This document shows positions 24,976-34,947 of a DNA stretch of 64,000 bases, piece after piece. This DNA is from Crotalaria pallida (taxonomy: Eukaryota > Streptophyta > Magnoliopsida > Fabales > Fabaceae), in contig CM075652.1 in NCBI GenBank assembly GCA_037953625.1, forward strand, positions 10,436,501 through 10,500,500, given 5' to 3'. The notes beneath the pieces are model-generated. The model saw nothing but the letters and a program-made list of their open reading frames with translations, was not told where the DNA came from and searched no databases. The position numbers and the translations under genes are program-made. Positions within the stretch are counted from its first letter, which is position 1; every line of letters starts with the position of its first letter.

Positions 24976-25605
24976 TGTAGGGTCTGCCGACCGAATAAGG
25001 ACTAAGTCTTGTATAAGGGATTCTTCAAGGACCCCTCCCTCGGTTTACTCAGCACAAACGTCCCTCGCTCGGACTCGCTGGTTCCGAGTACAATAAAAGA
25101 CCAGGCTCGGACTTGATGGGGCCGAACCTCGCCAATGGTCTTCAGCCCATCGGCTCGGGACTCCAGGGCCGAGATATAACGTCGGCTGGTAGATAGATTC
25201 AGTTACCACAGCTTCTTATCCCTTCCGCAAATCTCTCCTGGAATCTCGCAACAGCCTAGACATGGGATCGTAAGCTGATCCTATCCAGATTCTAAGAGCA
25301 TAAACCTCCGATATTATCTCACAGAATCCTGGTTCAGCTCAACTCTGATACAAGGCCCATATGGCCCATATCAGCTTCCTCAAACCCTATAAATAGCTAA
25401 CTACAGCTAGGGTTCAGGTACGTACTCTCATCCCTAAGTTGACATTCTGCACACACTTGTTGACTGGGGAAACCCTGCTTTTCCCAACTGGAACTGCAGA
25501 AAAACCATAAGGTCACACATAAACACTTGATCCTCTCTTGAACTCCTGATTACCATAATCTTGAGGACTTAGAGGGTTAAGAACATAGTGTTCAAGGACA
25601 CTACA
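24976..25605 (+). repeat. 3' LTR of Tat-1
   Basis: 630 bp, with three substitutions relative to the 5' LTR and the same TATA box at 25388-25395. It ends ACACTACA and is followed by the duplicated CAATT (25606-25610). Confidence 0.95.
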
Positions 25606-25866
25606 CAATTGCATTAGAAAAGCTTTTAATCTATCAGATATAATAGCCTTTAATCGATTAGATTATTCCTTAATCGATTAGTAATCGATTAAACTGAAAT
25701 ATAATTAATTAAACACTGTAAAAACTCTTTTCTATTATTTTGCAATTTTCACCAATTAATTTTAATAAAACCTTGAGCCAAAATCTCTATCAATATAATC
25801 TCAATTTCAAAACATATTAAATTCTTAAAGATCAAATTGAGATTACCTATCCTAGTCTACCACCCA
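25606..25866 (-). repeat. 5' LTR of copia B, second part
   Basis: Resumes the copia B LTR after Tat-1, matching ~6108-6366 of the left copy. It includes a TTAATCGATTAA cluster (~25650-25715), one copy of which has decayed. The final ACCCA (25862-25866) is the target duplication of the following solo LTR. Confidence 0.9.
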
Positions 25867-26697
25867 TGTAACACCCTATAATTATTTACCCTTAATTCCC
25901 CTTATATTAAAAATACGGACTTAAAGATTCCTTTTTAAAATTATGAAAATCATCCGTCAAACGGACGGAGTTTCGTTTGTTTGTCGGACTTTTCCAAATT
26001 CTTCCACCTAATAAACACAGTTACTTAATAACATCAGTGGCCAGCAGGGCTCAAATATACTCATATGTGCATCACATAGTTGCCCCATGGGCTCAAGTGT
26101 AAAACAACAGCATCAGGTTGTCAGAGTGTCAGCAGAAATGTAAAGTGTGTGAATCAAGTGACCATATCAGCAACTACGGCCAAAAATGAATCATAAAACA
26201 TGCACAAAAGAACTATCCTAAGCCTCTTTAAAAAAAAACATATACAGCTCAAAAACATCGAATAACACAGAGGCTTAGGCCAAAACCAATGTAACTAAAT
26301 CCCAACCCTACTCTCCCTGTGAGGGAGGGTAATTCTGCTCGGCCGATCCTGGTGCATACTCCGACTCAGTACCTGGAAAAATGGTAAGGAGGTGAGTATT
26401 ACACAATAAAATAGGGAAGCAGTTTCTATTATGCTATACTGAACCACCAAGCCAAACACAAATATTCATGTAATGCATATAAGTCAATAAATCATTCTCA
26501 GACATTCACATTAATTCCATTTCAAATAATAAATTTAATTCATTATATCTTTGATTTCCACATTTCATATTATTATAATTTAGTCCAGAGTCTCATACTA
26601 ATCATATTTTTGCACAAGTTCAACCTCCGCCTTTTATCACATACTCTTTGTATCCTTGTAAAGACTTGTAGAATTTGTTACGTGGCTTTCCATCATT

Positions 26698-27092
26698 GCG
26701 TACAGTCTCCTTCGGACAACGTCTTACAGCTGCACACAATGTGTGTCTTACGCGGTCTATGCGTACAGTCTCCTACGGACAACGTCTTACAAGACCTGGA
26801 TTCCACAATAGGAAGGTGCATCCATCTTTGCGTACAGTCTCCTTCGGACAACGTCTTACAGCAGCGCATCGAGTGCGTCTTACGCGATCTATGCGTACAG
26901 TCTCCTACGGACAACGTCTTACAAGATCTGGAGAGGCACAATCCATTTATATCTTTAATTAATATATATAGTGTGTGTGTGTCCATAATTGCGTACAGTC
27001 TCCTTCGGACAACGTCTTACAGCTACACACAATGTGTGTCTTACGCGATCAATGCGTACAGTCTCCTTCGGACAACGTCTTACAAGATCTGG
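26698..27092. repeat. Minisatellite in the solo LTR, six units
   Basis: Six copies of GCGTACAGTCTCCTTCGGAC plus AACGTCTTAC (T/A variation in CCTWCGG) lie at about 26698, 26761, 26829, 26892, 26990 and 27053. They are grouped in pairs with linkers of differing length. Open frames on both strands here are products of the repeat and are not genes. Confidence 0.9.
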
Positions 27093-27913
27093 AATCACAC
27101 ACTCTTTATTCTTTAGGTTTGAGCATTTCATTTTCAAATTATTCCACTTGTATTCATTCTCATAGCTTCATCAATTTAAACATATAATTATATTTTTTTT
27201 TTCAAAGTTTCCAAGAATCATTTTATACCAATTTCAACATCACATTATTATTATCATTCATCAATTCTAGTGCCCAACAAAATGTAACAAAATAACAACC
27301 ACATAACCAAGCATAATAGTCACATTTAGGCCCAACATAACAACTCAAAAATATCTTTTTATACTTAGTCACATTTAAACATAATATTAACCACCCTAGG
27401 GTTCCTTACTCTAACTAACAATTACCTCTTAGTACCCAATATATACACAATACAATATACTCCCTAGAATATGGTAACACAAACCTCCTTACCTCAAGTT
27501 CTTAGAGAGAGAAAGAGAGTTTGTGCTTGGAGCACACTTGAGTAATAGCCAAGAATCAAAAGGAGAGGGAGGAACCTAAAATCAATAAAATAAAGAGACA
27601 ATTTATCAAGCCTTGGCCCAAATTCTTGAGGTAAATTCGTGCCCCCACAAGTTTCCTCTAAATTGGTGACTAAACTTCATGGGAGAAAGAGAGAGAGAGA
27701 AAAATTCGAGTTCTAAGGAGGGAGGAAGAGAAGAACACAAACACAAACACTTACTTGGAGCAACAAGGAAGGACTTGGATGATGGATTTGGAGTGATTCT
27801 CTTGAGGATTGATCAATTGGAGTGAGTGGATTTGTGCCCTAGAAGAGAGAAGTTCGAATTGGGCATGAAAGAACGCGTGCTGCACTTATATTTTTTTCTG
27901 CATCTACAGCCTT

Positions 27914-27992
27914 TAATCGAGTATTACTCGATTAAGTTTTTCCCCCCTTCAGGTCTTAATCGATTAAGCTGCAGCTTAATCGATTAAGTTGC
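27914..27992. repeat. TTAATCGATTAA cluster with a 34-bp perfect palindrome
   Basis: Bases 27955-27988 form a perfect 34-base palindrome: two TTAATCGATTAA palindromes flank the palindrome AGCTGCAGCT. A further near-palindrome lies at ~27914-27936. The same motifs mark the LTRs of the unrelated copia elements B and C. Confidence 0.9.
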
Positions 27993-28275
27993 AGGATTTT
28001 CAGCATCCCGACTTTGAACGGCCATAACTTCTTCGTTAACCGTTAGATCTTTCTCAAATTTTAAGGCAAGCTTCCTCACATATCCTACTTTACATCTAAC
28101 GGTGGAATTTGTGCTTTGAGCTACCCATCATTTTATTTTAATTTCCTAAGTTCCTATGTTTTAAACCTAAGATTGCATGCAAATTTGGCTAAGTTTCTCA
28201 CCTATGCTCTCATTTCTTCTACCCTAAGACCATCACAACATAAATTACAATATAAATAAAGTTTGGGATGTTACA

Positions 28276-28423
28276 ACCCACACTCATATAATAAAAATAA
28301 TAAAACATTAAAATACAATTATATGAATAAGGTATAAACTAGTCTTGTTGTTGTTGTTGTTGTTGTAGGTTGACCAAGTACGTTGTCTTCATCAAAACAT
28401 AATTGAACCACTTTAAATCTTCA
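28276..28423 (-). repeat. 5' LTR of copia B, last part
   Basis: Starts with the duplicated ACCCA and matches ~6366-6513 of the left LTR, including the (TTG)n microsatellite (~28343-28365). It ends ATCTTCA at 28423, the outer boundary of copia B. Confidence 0.9.
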
Positions 28424-29448
28424 CATGTGGGAGCAAAAGCTTTAGCCCGCAAGGTCCTTCGAGCAGGCTATTACTTGCCCACACTTCAAAATGATGCTTC
28501 AGATCATGTTAAGAGATGCAAATCTCGTCAGCTCCACGGAAAAGTCTTCCAGCTACCACCGACGGAGCTCCACTCGATGATTGCCCCATGGCCCTTTTTC
28601 CAGTGGGGCATGGACATCATCGGGAAATTCAAAACAGCTCCTGGACAGTTAAAGTTTGTAGTGGTCGCAGTGGATTATTTCACTAAATGGGTCGAAGCTG
28701 AGGCTTTGGCAACAATGTCCTCGGCCAGAATTCAGAAGTTCTTTCTCAGGCAAGTCATTGCTCGTTTCGGCGTCCCGCACACTTTGATAACTGACAATGG
28801 CACACAGTTCACTGCCAAGGTTTTCCAAGATCTGGTTGACCACTTCCATATTGCCCACCATTTCTCTTCTGTCGAGCATCCGTAGACAAACGGGCAAGCA
28901 GAAGCGGTGAATAAGATCGTCATCGATGGAATAAAGAAAAGACTACTAGAAGCAGAAGGGTCATGGGCCGACATTCTTCCTGAGGTACTATGGTCAATTC
29001 GCACGACCGTACATTCCTCCACAGGAGAAACCCCCTTTAGACTCACCTACGGTTGCGAAGCTGTGTTGCCAATCGAAACTCGGATTCCCACATTCCGAGT
29101 GTCAGAGCGCCCAATTGAGGTAAATGATGAATTGATGAAGGAGGAATTAACTTTCAGTGATGAGATCCGAGCTCTCGCAGCGGCCCGAGAAAAGAAGGCA
29201 AAAGAAAGGCAGTCTCGAGATTATAACAAATGGGTAGTTCCAAGAAGTTTCTAGTGGGGGACCTAGTCCTCAGACGAGCTAACATCGGATTGAGAAATGC
29301 CAAAGAAGGAAAGCTGGCCAGGAACTGGGAAGGACCCTACAAAATCACCTCAAAAACAGGATCTGGAGCATACAGACTAGAGACATTGATAAAGCAACAG
29401 TTAAACAACACTTGGAATGCTACAAAACTCAAGCCCTACTACAGCTGA
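28424..29448 (+). pseudogene. Tat-2 integrase C-terminal part, one stop and one frameshift
   Basis: Starts just after the zinc-binding His residues (GAKALARKVLRAGYY) and shows the catalytic core: Asp in WGMDIIG, Asp in TDNGTQF and Glu in NGQAEAVNK. TAG at 28883-28885 sits where Tat-1 has Gln (HPQTNG), consistent with CAG to TAG. A frameshift near 29240 separates VVPRSF from the continuing FLVGDLVLRR. The end KLKPYYS matches the Tat-1 end KLRAYYS. The copy is inactive. Confidence 0.88.
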
Positions 29449-30060
29449 ATACATGGAACCCCACAATCACCTCTGCAGAATTTCAACCTTGTTTTTAAAA
29501 TTTCGTTATTTCATTTTTATCTATTTTGTTGTCATTTTCAGCATCTTTATGTTTTAGTCGTTTTAATGTTTTCTGTATTTGACATTCGCTGCTTGTAGAC
29601 AATTGAAGGAACTCAATGAAGAACTCTTTTTCCAGCATTTCATCTTTAAATTCTCTTTCTGTTAACGTACTAACCCTTTCTTCTTGGCTCGCCACCAAGT
29701 CGAACTGGGGTGTTTATACATGTCCTTCCAACACGGACTTATAAACTAAAATTACAAGTACTTTTAGCGATGCCCGGCTAGAAAACTTAAACAGTTTTTT
29801 TCAAGCCGAGGACCGAGGATCCCACCTTGGCCAAAGGTAGGAGATCCGAAATCTCGATAATAGTTTATAATGAATAAAAGGATAAAACTCGGCTATTGTG
29901 GAATTATGAAGCTAAAAATCAAAGGAGCATAAGGAATTACTAACTTCAAAAGTAGTAGAGTCATAAACAATTAGCATTTTGATTGACAACATACCGATCA
30001 CATTACATACGATCAACATCTTAACTAAAATTAAAAAAAAAACTACAAGGGGATATGCAT
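29449..30060. other. Tat-2 spacer between pol and antisense ORF
   Basis: About 610 AT-rich bases, equivalent to 21219-21696 in Tat-1. Phrases such as GATCCCACCTTGGC resemble GAACCCACCTCGGC in Tat-1. No gene is seen. Confidence 0.55.
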
Positions 30061-31019
30061 CTACTCCTCATCCTCGGAGAGCACAATTGTTGACCCATCA
30101 AAATCAGCTTTGTCTGCATTCTCTAAGTCCAAGGGGTTGGGAAGATTCGGTGCAGACAAATCCACTGCTATATCCCCTCGGGCATAGTCAACAATACGAT
30201 CGCCCTCAACCCCAAAGGTCGGATTTGCTCCAATGACCCGGATCCCCGGGTTCATAAAACTCAGCTGTTTAACGGCATTAACAAAGGAATCGTTCACTGC
30301 ATGACCCCATTTGAACTGATTCCGCTTGGCCGTAACCTTGTGTTTCAGAGCCTTCCGACGAATTTTTGCAAGCTCCTCTTGCAAACGAGTTACAGTGTTC
30401 TCAGAATCAGTCAGCCGACCCTGGACCCCTTCCAATTCATTATTTCTGCGCCGAACCTCATCCAACTCTCCTTGGGCAGTCAGTAGCAACCTTTTCGTTT
30501 CAGCCTCTTTCCCGACAGCACTCTCCTTAGCCTTTTCTGCCGTTTCCCGGGCTTTCTCGGACTCATCAAAATTCTTCCGAAGCTCGGTGTTGGCCTCCGT
30601 CAATGCTCGAATATTAGCCTCACTCTCTTTGATCTGAGTGAGTAGAACTTCTACTTGAGCAGCGGAAGCCTTCCTTTTCTCCCTCTCAGCCGCCGAAAGA
30701 GCTGCACTGACCTCTTCGGCATTTTCAGCAATATGAAAGGCGTAGCTGGCAGCCCTCAGCATATTCTTGCCCAACATCTCACAATTATTTTTTAGAGTAT
30801 TGGCCGATTGATCCGACAACCTCTTCTTATCGTTGGGAGTGTAAACCAACTTCACAAACTTCTCCCGCAGCTTTCGATCCCAAACGGTCTCCTCCTCAGG
30901 ATCAGATATATCGAACCACAGGTTCTTCTTTTCCGAAGACTTTAACGGCTTCAGAAAGTCAACAGCTTTACCATTTCCCTTATCTAGTCTGGCCCTCTTA
31001 GACAAAGGTACTCGGTCTT
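30061..31019 (-). pseudogene. Tat-2 antisense ORF, C-terminal part
   Basis: Open from the insertion point at 31019 to the stop at 30061. It encodes DRVPLSKRARLDKG, an acidic Trp-containing stretch, a long Glu/Lys/Ala coiled coil, then ALKHK, HAVNDSF and a terminal IVLSEDEE. These match the Tat-1 antisense product in order and spacing. Its upstream half lies at 35997-36477; the two halves are in the same frame if the insertion and one copy of GTCTT are left out. The part starting MELIKQ in this frame derives from LTR sequence and is not native. Confidence 0.75.
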
Positions 31020-32064
31020 TGTTGGGATTCTGGAAAGTGTACCAGATCGTACAAGTAATATAGACAATGAAGTCCGAGTATCGTACCCAAGGGAGTGACT
31101 GTTTAATTAATTCCACCTAATTAATATTACTTAGTGAACGGGACAAAGGATTTATGAATTCGTAAATAAAAACAGAAATTAAAATAAATGACTCTTTGAC
31201 AAGGAGAAAAAGCGGGATGTAGTTTCATACTTACAAGAGAAAACACAATAAACATGATAAAAATAATTACCATGAATCCTTGAGCTAACTCCGTGTTCTT
31301 CACAAAAACCTCCAATCCTTGTTCCTTCTCCAAGTCTCAAATCCTAATCTACTATTATTCTATGGAGTTGTATGAGTGTCTCTCGTCTTCTCCCTCTTTG
31401 AATGAATCATATTCCTCTTATTATATAGATAAAAACTAACCTAATTTCCAATCTAATGTGATAAGATAAAACTAATCCTAAATCTTAATATAATATGATA
31501 ATATCCTATTAGAATAAACTAATCTTTAAGAATCTTATCTACAAATAGAATTTATCATTAAAATCCTTCTAAAATCCCGTATTTGTGTCTGGCAGCAACT
31601 TCGGCACTGATTTTGACCCCCAAGATGGACGAATTTGAGCAAGGCTATTTCTGGCAAAGTTGTAGATCGTTTCCTTAGCTTTAAAATGATATATAGATCG
31701 CCTCATTTGGATAAGCGTAGCTCAAGTTATGATCAAAACAGAGAACAGTGTCACTTTCTCGCATTTTGCGCGCCCAGGCGTGAAAATCCTGCGCCTGGGC
31801 GCACTACGGTCAACTTTTCTTCATTTTTTTTCCTCTTTTTCTTCCCAGATCAAGTACCAAACTCTCATTCTTCATTCCTTTGCAAAAATCATTGTTTTAA
31901 GAGCTTAAATACCTGAAAACAAACCAAACACATCAAAAGGTTCTAGAAATCTTATAAAGACAAAATTCCATTGTTTTATTCCAATTTACTCAAGAAACAA
32001 GCCACTTACTATGTAAAAGGGAGGCAAAAAAGGTACATAAACATCACATATTAGACCCCAATCA
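31020..32064 (-). repeat. 3' LTR of the non-autonomous element
   Basis: TGTTGGGATTCTGG...CCCCAATCA on the plus strand. It contains two inverted GCGCCCAGGCG / GCGCCTGGGCGC motifs at 31768-31803. Small frames inside are mirrored in the other LTR but have no domain. Confidence 0.92.
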
Positions 32065-33850
32065 CACCCCCAAACTTAGCATTTTGCATGTCCCAGGCAA
32101 AAGTAAAACAAAAATTCAGAGCCTAAGATTCTCCCCTCTCAAGGTATAGCAACCTAACCATAAATTCCAACTCGCCTACCCAAGATACCTTTCTTCACTA
32201 GCAAATCACCGCAATGAAAACTAGTTGAAAAACAAACTCAAAGTGAGCAAAAGATTAGTGACCACACCACCTCTCAATATCTCTCATGTGTATGGGTAAT
32301 AATTATCAATTCACTCAAGTTCAAACAATGAAAGTATGTTACCATAAGCTTGACTATAGACCTACATCTCCACTGAATTATTGACAACATGCACAAATCA
32401 TAAGGTCTTTATTTGGTTGTAACGGGGTCATGGCTAAAAGTGTCAGGTGGGATAAAAGAATAAAAGGATAAACAAAGAGCTTAATCAATGAAATCACAAC
32501 ACTTCCCTTTTAAATTATAAAATGAGCAATAAGGTAATTACACAATCACAACTCAATTCACTTGATTTTTCCTTTTCTTTCTTTTTCTTTTTCTATTTCT
32601 ATTCTCTTCTTCTTTTCATTTTTTTAGCACATTTGTTGCTCTTTTTTCTTTTCTTTTTTTTTTTTTAAGAAGAGAAATAGAAACATCAAATTTTCAGCAC
32701 TTACACTTTCACCAATTTCTAACATTCCACTTAATTGCTCATTCACAATTTCAAAGGTACTTCACAAGAATAATTCAATTTATGTAAGGTACCAAAGAAA
32801 GTCCTTAAATCTCAAAGCTCAAAGTGGGCAACTAAGGGATCATTATGTCTCAAAAATTTGTTGAAGGCCACAAAAACACAAACCTAAGTGCCTTAATCAT
32901 GTTCATGCATGCAATCAATTGTCAATTTTGAAAAGGTCACAAGTCAAGTTCTAAAACAAACAATCAAAGCGAACAACACTCATGAAAGAAATAGGAGTTT
33001 CATCACAATATTCATTAAACATTACTCCTTCAAGTGTATAGGCTCAAAATCTCACTAGTTAAGGTCAATTCACTAATCAATCATTCACAACAAGTTTGCC
33101 AAACAACTAATTTTCAAAAAATTTCAAAGCTAAATCCAATTAGTATCTAGGTAAAACAAGTCGAAAATCACAATCAAGCATTTACACCTATTAAAGGGAC
33201 AAATCTAACACCTAGAATTAGTGCCTACTCATGCCAGGACACAAACCAACACAAAGCCAAGGGAGAAATCAAGATCAGAAAAATTTTTATTTTGTTACCC
33301 TCCCCAAAACTTAGAAGGTGGCTTGTCCTCAAGCAACGCATCTACCCTAAAACTACAAAATAAAAATTAAAAACTACCTAAAAAGCTGGACAATATTTTT
33401 GGTGAGGTACAGGAGCCTGGGGTGCAATATTGAAAAAAAATTGGGGCTAATGGGGTCCAAATCCTACAAATACAAATCTAATCCTAAAATAAATCTATCC
33501 CTAAAAAATAGAAAATAAAAAAAACGAAAATAAAAAAAAAATCTATTTAAAAAAAAATCCTAAAAAGATAAAACAAATTCCTAAAAAGATATAACAAATT
33601 CCTAAAAGATATAAAACTAATCTAATCCTAAAAGATAAGATAAAAAAAAATATCTGTTACTAAAAAAAAAAATAAGATAAAAAAAATATAAATCTAATCC
33701 TAAGAGATAAAATGGTAGAATCAGAATTTGACCCCAAAACTGAACTTTTGCACCCCAAGTAGGAGTGAAATTCCCCCAAACAAGGCTTTCACCGCGTGCG
33801 CCTGGGGCGCACGAGGTCTGTTCCTCAATTTTTTTTGTCACAAAAACTAC
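32065..33850 (-). other. Non-coding interior of the non-autonomous element
   Basis: The first bases, CACCCCCAAACTTAG, read on the minus strand as CTAAGTTTGGGGGTG and serve as the polypurine tract. The rest is AT-rich: pyrimidine runs at ~32560-32670, and many short tandem variants of CTAATCCTAAAA/AGATAAAA at ~33470-33715. A GC palindrome CGCCTGGGGCG lies near 33799. No reliable gene is present. Confidence 0.6.
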
Positions 33851-34879
33851 CTAAGAATTGAAACCTACACTACTGCTTGTGTACAAAACAAATCCACCAG
33901 GATCCCAAATTCTATGGGTCAAATCCCATGTGATGCAACAATAATGAGTTATGCCCACATCCCATGGGGATTCAGCAAAATTTCCTTTTCTTCCATCATC
34001 CATCATGAAGTTGTTAACTCCATTAGTCAAGAAGATTACTTTCTCATGCTTCCTATTGCCTAATAATGATTCAGATTGTTCTAGATATTTTTCATAAAAG
34101 TACTTAGGCTGAATATAATAGAAAAATTTTGAATCACCGAAGCATGAACTAGATTTAATAAAATTCTTTATAGCAACAAATTCCTCATGCAAAGGTGGTT
34201 CAATTTTTTCTACAATTTTTAAACCTTCGATTTTTATTTTTCGATCCTCTTCCTCAAACCTATCATGCACAATTTCTTTTTCAAATTTTTGCTCCTCCAA
34301 AAGGATTTGATCATTGGTCACATCCATCACCACAACTTCCTCCTCTTTTTTAGGAGAGTAAAAAATTGTTGATAATGCTTGTAACTCCTCAGATAAATGT
34401 TTTGGAATTTGCTCAAATGCTATTTCTATGTTCTCAAAACTTTTTCTGTTTTCTTTTTCTATAAAATTAATTTCTTGAACATTACTACTAACTTTTTGAG
34501 CTAATTTATCTTGGTTAATTTCCCATGACTCTTTCTCCACAGGGGGAGGAATTGGCTCAACACAAGGGAATCTAAAATTATTTTTGCAATCTTTAACAAA
34601 ATCCTCAGTAGCTTGAGCCAATCTGTCTAGAGCTATTTCCATTGAGGTTTTACTAGGAGGAGGAGGCTCCACATGAGAAAATTGAGAATAATATCTTTCC
34701 TTTTTCATATCATTAATCTGTTGATTCATTATCTCTATATCTATTTCCCATTGAGCCTTCCTAGGAGTTATATTTTGTGCAACATAGTATGGAGGATAAG
34801 GATAATATGGAATAAATCTATCACAATCTGAATCACTATTACAATTATAATTATACATGAGAAAGTACAAATTACACAA
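33851..34879 (-). CDS. Gag-like remnant ORF of the non-autonomous element
   Basis: A 342-residue frame lies just inside the primer site. Two repeated blocks (WEIDIEIMNQQI and WEINQDKLAQKV, with MEIALDRLAQATEDF between) resemble the repeated W-E-x-A-M-E-K-L-A segment near the end of Athila gag, as in 37904-39496 here. The middle is Glu/Lys-rich. There is no Retrotrans_gag core and no zinc knuckle. It may be a shortened gag or a degenerate reading frame. Its start is uncertain: an in-frame Met a few residues downstream is equally likely. Confidence 0.5.
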   Translation of the reverse strand: MCNLYFLMYNYNCNSDSDCDRFIPYYPYPPYYVAQNITPRKAQWEIDIEIMNQQINDMKKERYYSQFSHVEPPPPSKTSMEIALDRLAQATEDFVKDCKNNFRFPCVEPIPPPVEKESWEINQDKLAQKVSSNVQEINFIEKENRKSFENIEIAFEQIPKHLSEELQALSTIFYSPKKEEEVVVMDVTNDQILLEEQKFEKEIVHDRFEEEDRKIKIEGLKIVEKIEPPLHEEFVAIKNFIKSSSCFGDSKFFYYIQPKYFYEKYLEQSESLLGNRKHEKVIFLTNGVNNFMMDDGRKGNFAESPWDVGITHYCCITWDLTHRIWDPGGFVLYTSSSVGFNS

Positions 34880-34920
34880 ATAATTACAAAAAGTACCGAA
34901 AAGAAATTAGAATCGAATTT

Positions 34921-34941
34921 CAATCCCCGGCAACGGCGCCA
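34921..34941 (-). other. Primer-binding site, tRNA-Asp type
   Basis: The minus strand reads TGGCGCCGTTGCCGGGGATT, complementary to plant tRNA-Asp. It is separated from the LTR end by a few bases (TTTT-rich). This type is usual for Athila and related gypsy elements. Confidence 0.88.
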
Positions 34942-34947
34942 AAAACT

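Larger units (their letters stand above)
14857..25605 (+). mobile_element. Tat-1: complete Ty3/gypsy Tat-lineage retrotransposon
   Basis: The element is 10,749 bp with two LTRs of exactly 630 bp and a perfect 5-bp target duplication CAATT (14852-14856 and 25606-25610). Order is LTR, primer site, gag-pol (PR-RT-RNH-second RNH-IN), an antisense ORF, polypurine tract, LTR. Integrase after RT defines Ty3/gypsy. A second, archaeal-type RNase H plus an antisense ORF downstream of pol point to the Tat lineage. By eye the two LTRs differ at three positions only, so the insertion is recent. It sits in the 5' LTR of copia B. Confidence 0.95.
25867..28275 (-). mobile_element. Solo LTR of a Tekay-like gypsy family
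   Basis: 2,409 bp from TGTAACACCCTA to GGGATGTTACA with target duplication ACCCA on both sides (25862-25866, 28276-28280). There is no gag, pol, primer site or polypurine tract. The ends and several inner blocks (CGGACRGAGTTTC near the start, GGTGCATACTCCG, TTCGTTAACCGT near the end) match the LTRs of the gag-only element at 47684-57059. By that comparison the LTR sense is the minus strand. It is therefore most simply a solo LTR left by LTR-LTR recombination. Confidence 0.8.
5139..28423 (-). mobile_element. Copia B: Sirevirus-type Ty1/copia element with nested insertions
   Basis: Minus-strand element with 3' LTR 5139-6513, polypurine tract, third ORF, pol, gag, primer site and 5' LTR (13879-28423 once insertions are removed). 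Without the two insertions the 5' LTR is ~1377 bp, matching the 1375 bp 3' LTR. LTRs over 1 kb, the tract AAAAAGGGGGAGAT, a large gag with two zinc knuckles and an extra ORF after RNase H fit the Sirevirus (SIRE/Maximus) group. The flanks do not match as target duplications: GAAGA on the left in copia-1, CATGT on the right in Tat-2. The copy is therefore probably a recombinant of two insertions. Confidence 0.85.

Noticed and set aside
26698..27092. CRISPR-like spacing of ~30-base repeats
   Set aside because: Irregular pairing, linkers of varying length that are themselves related, a plant LTR context and no cas genes.
26610..27116. Overlapping frames in several phases over the GTACAGTCTCC repeats
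   Set aside because: Product of a stop-free minisatellite in a solo LTR; no start context, no domain.
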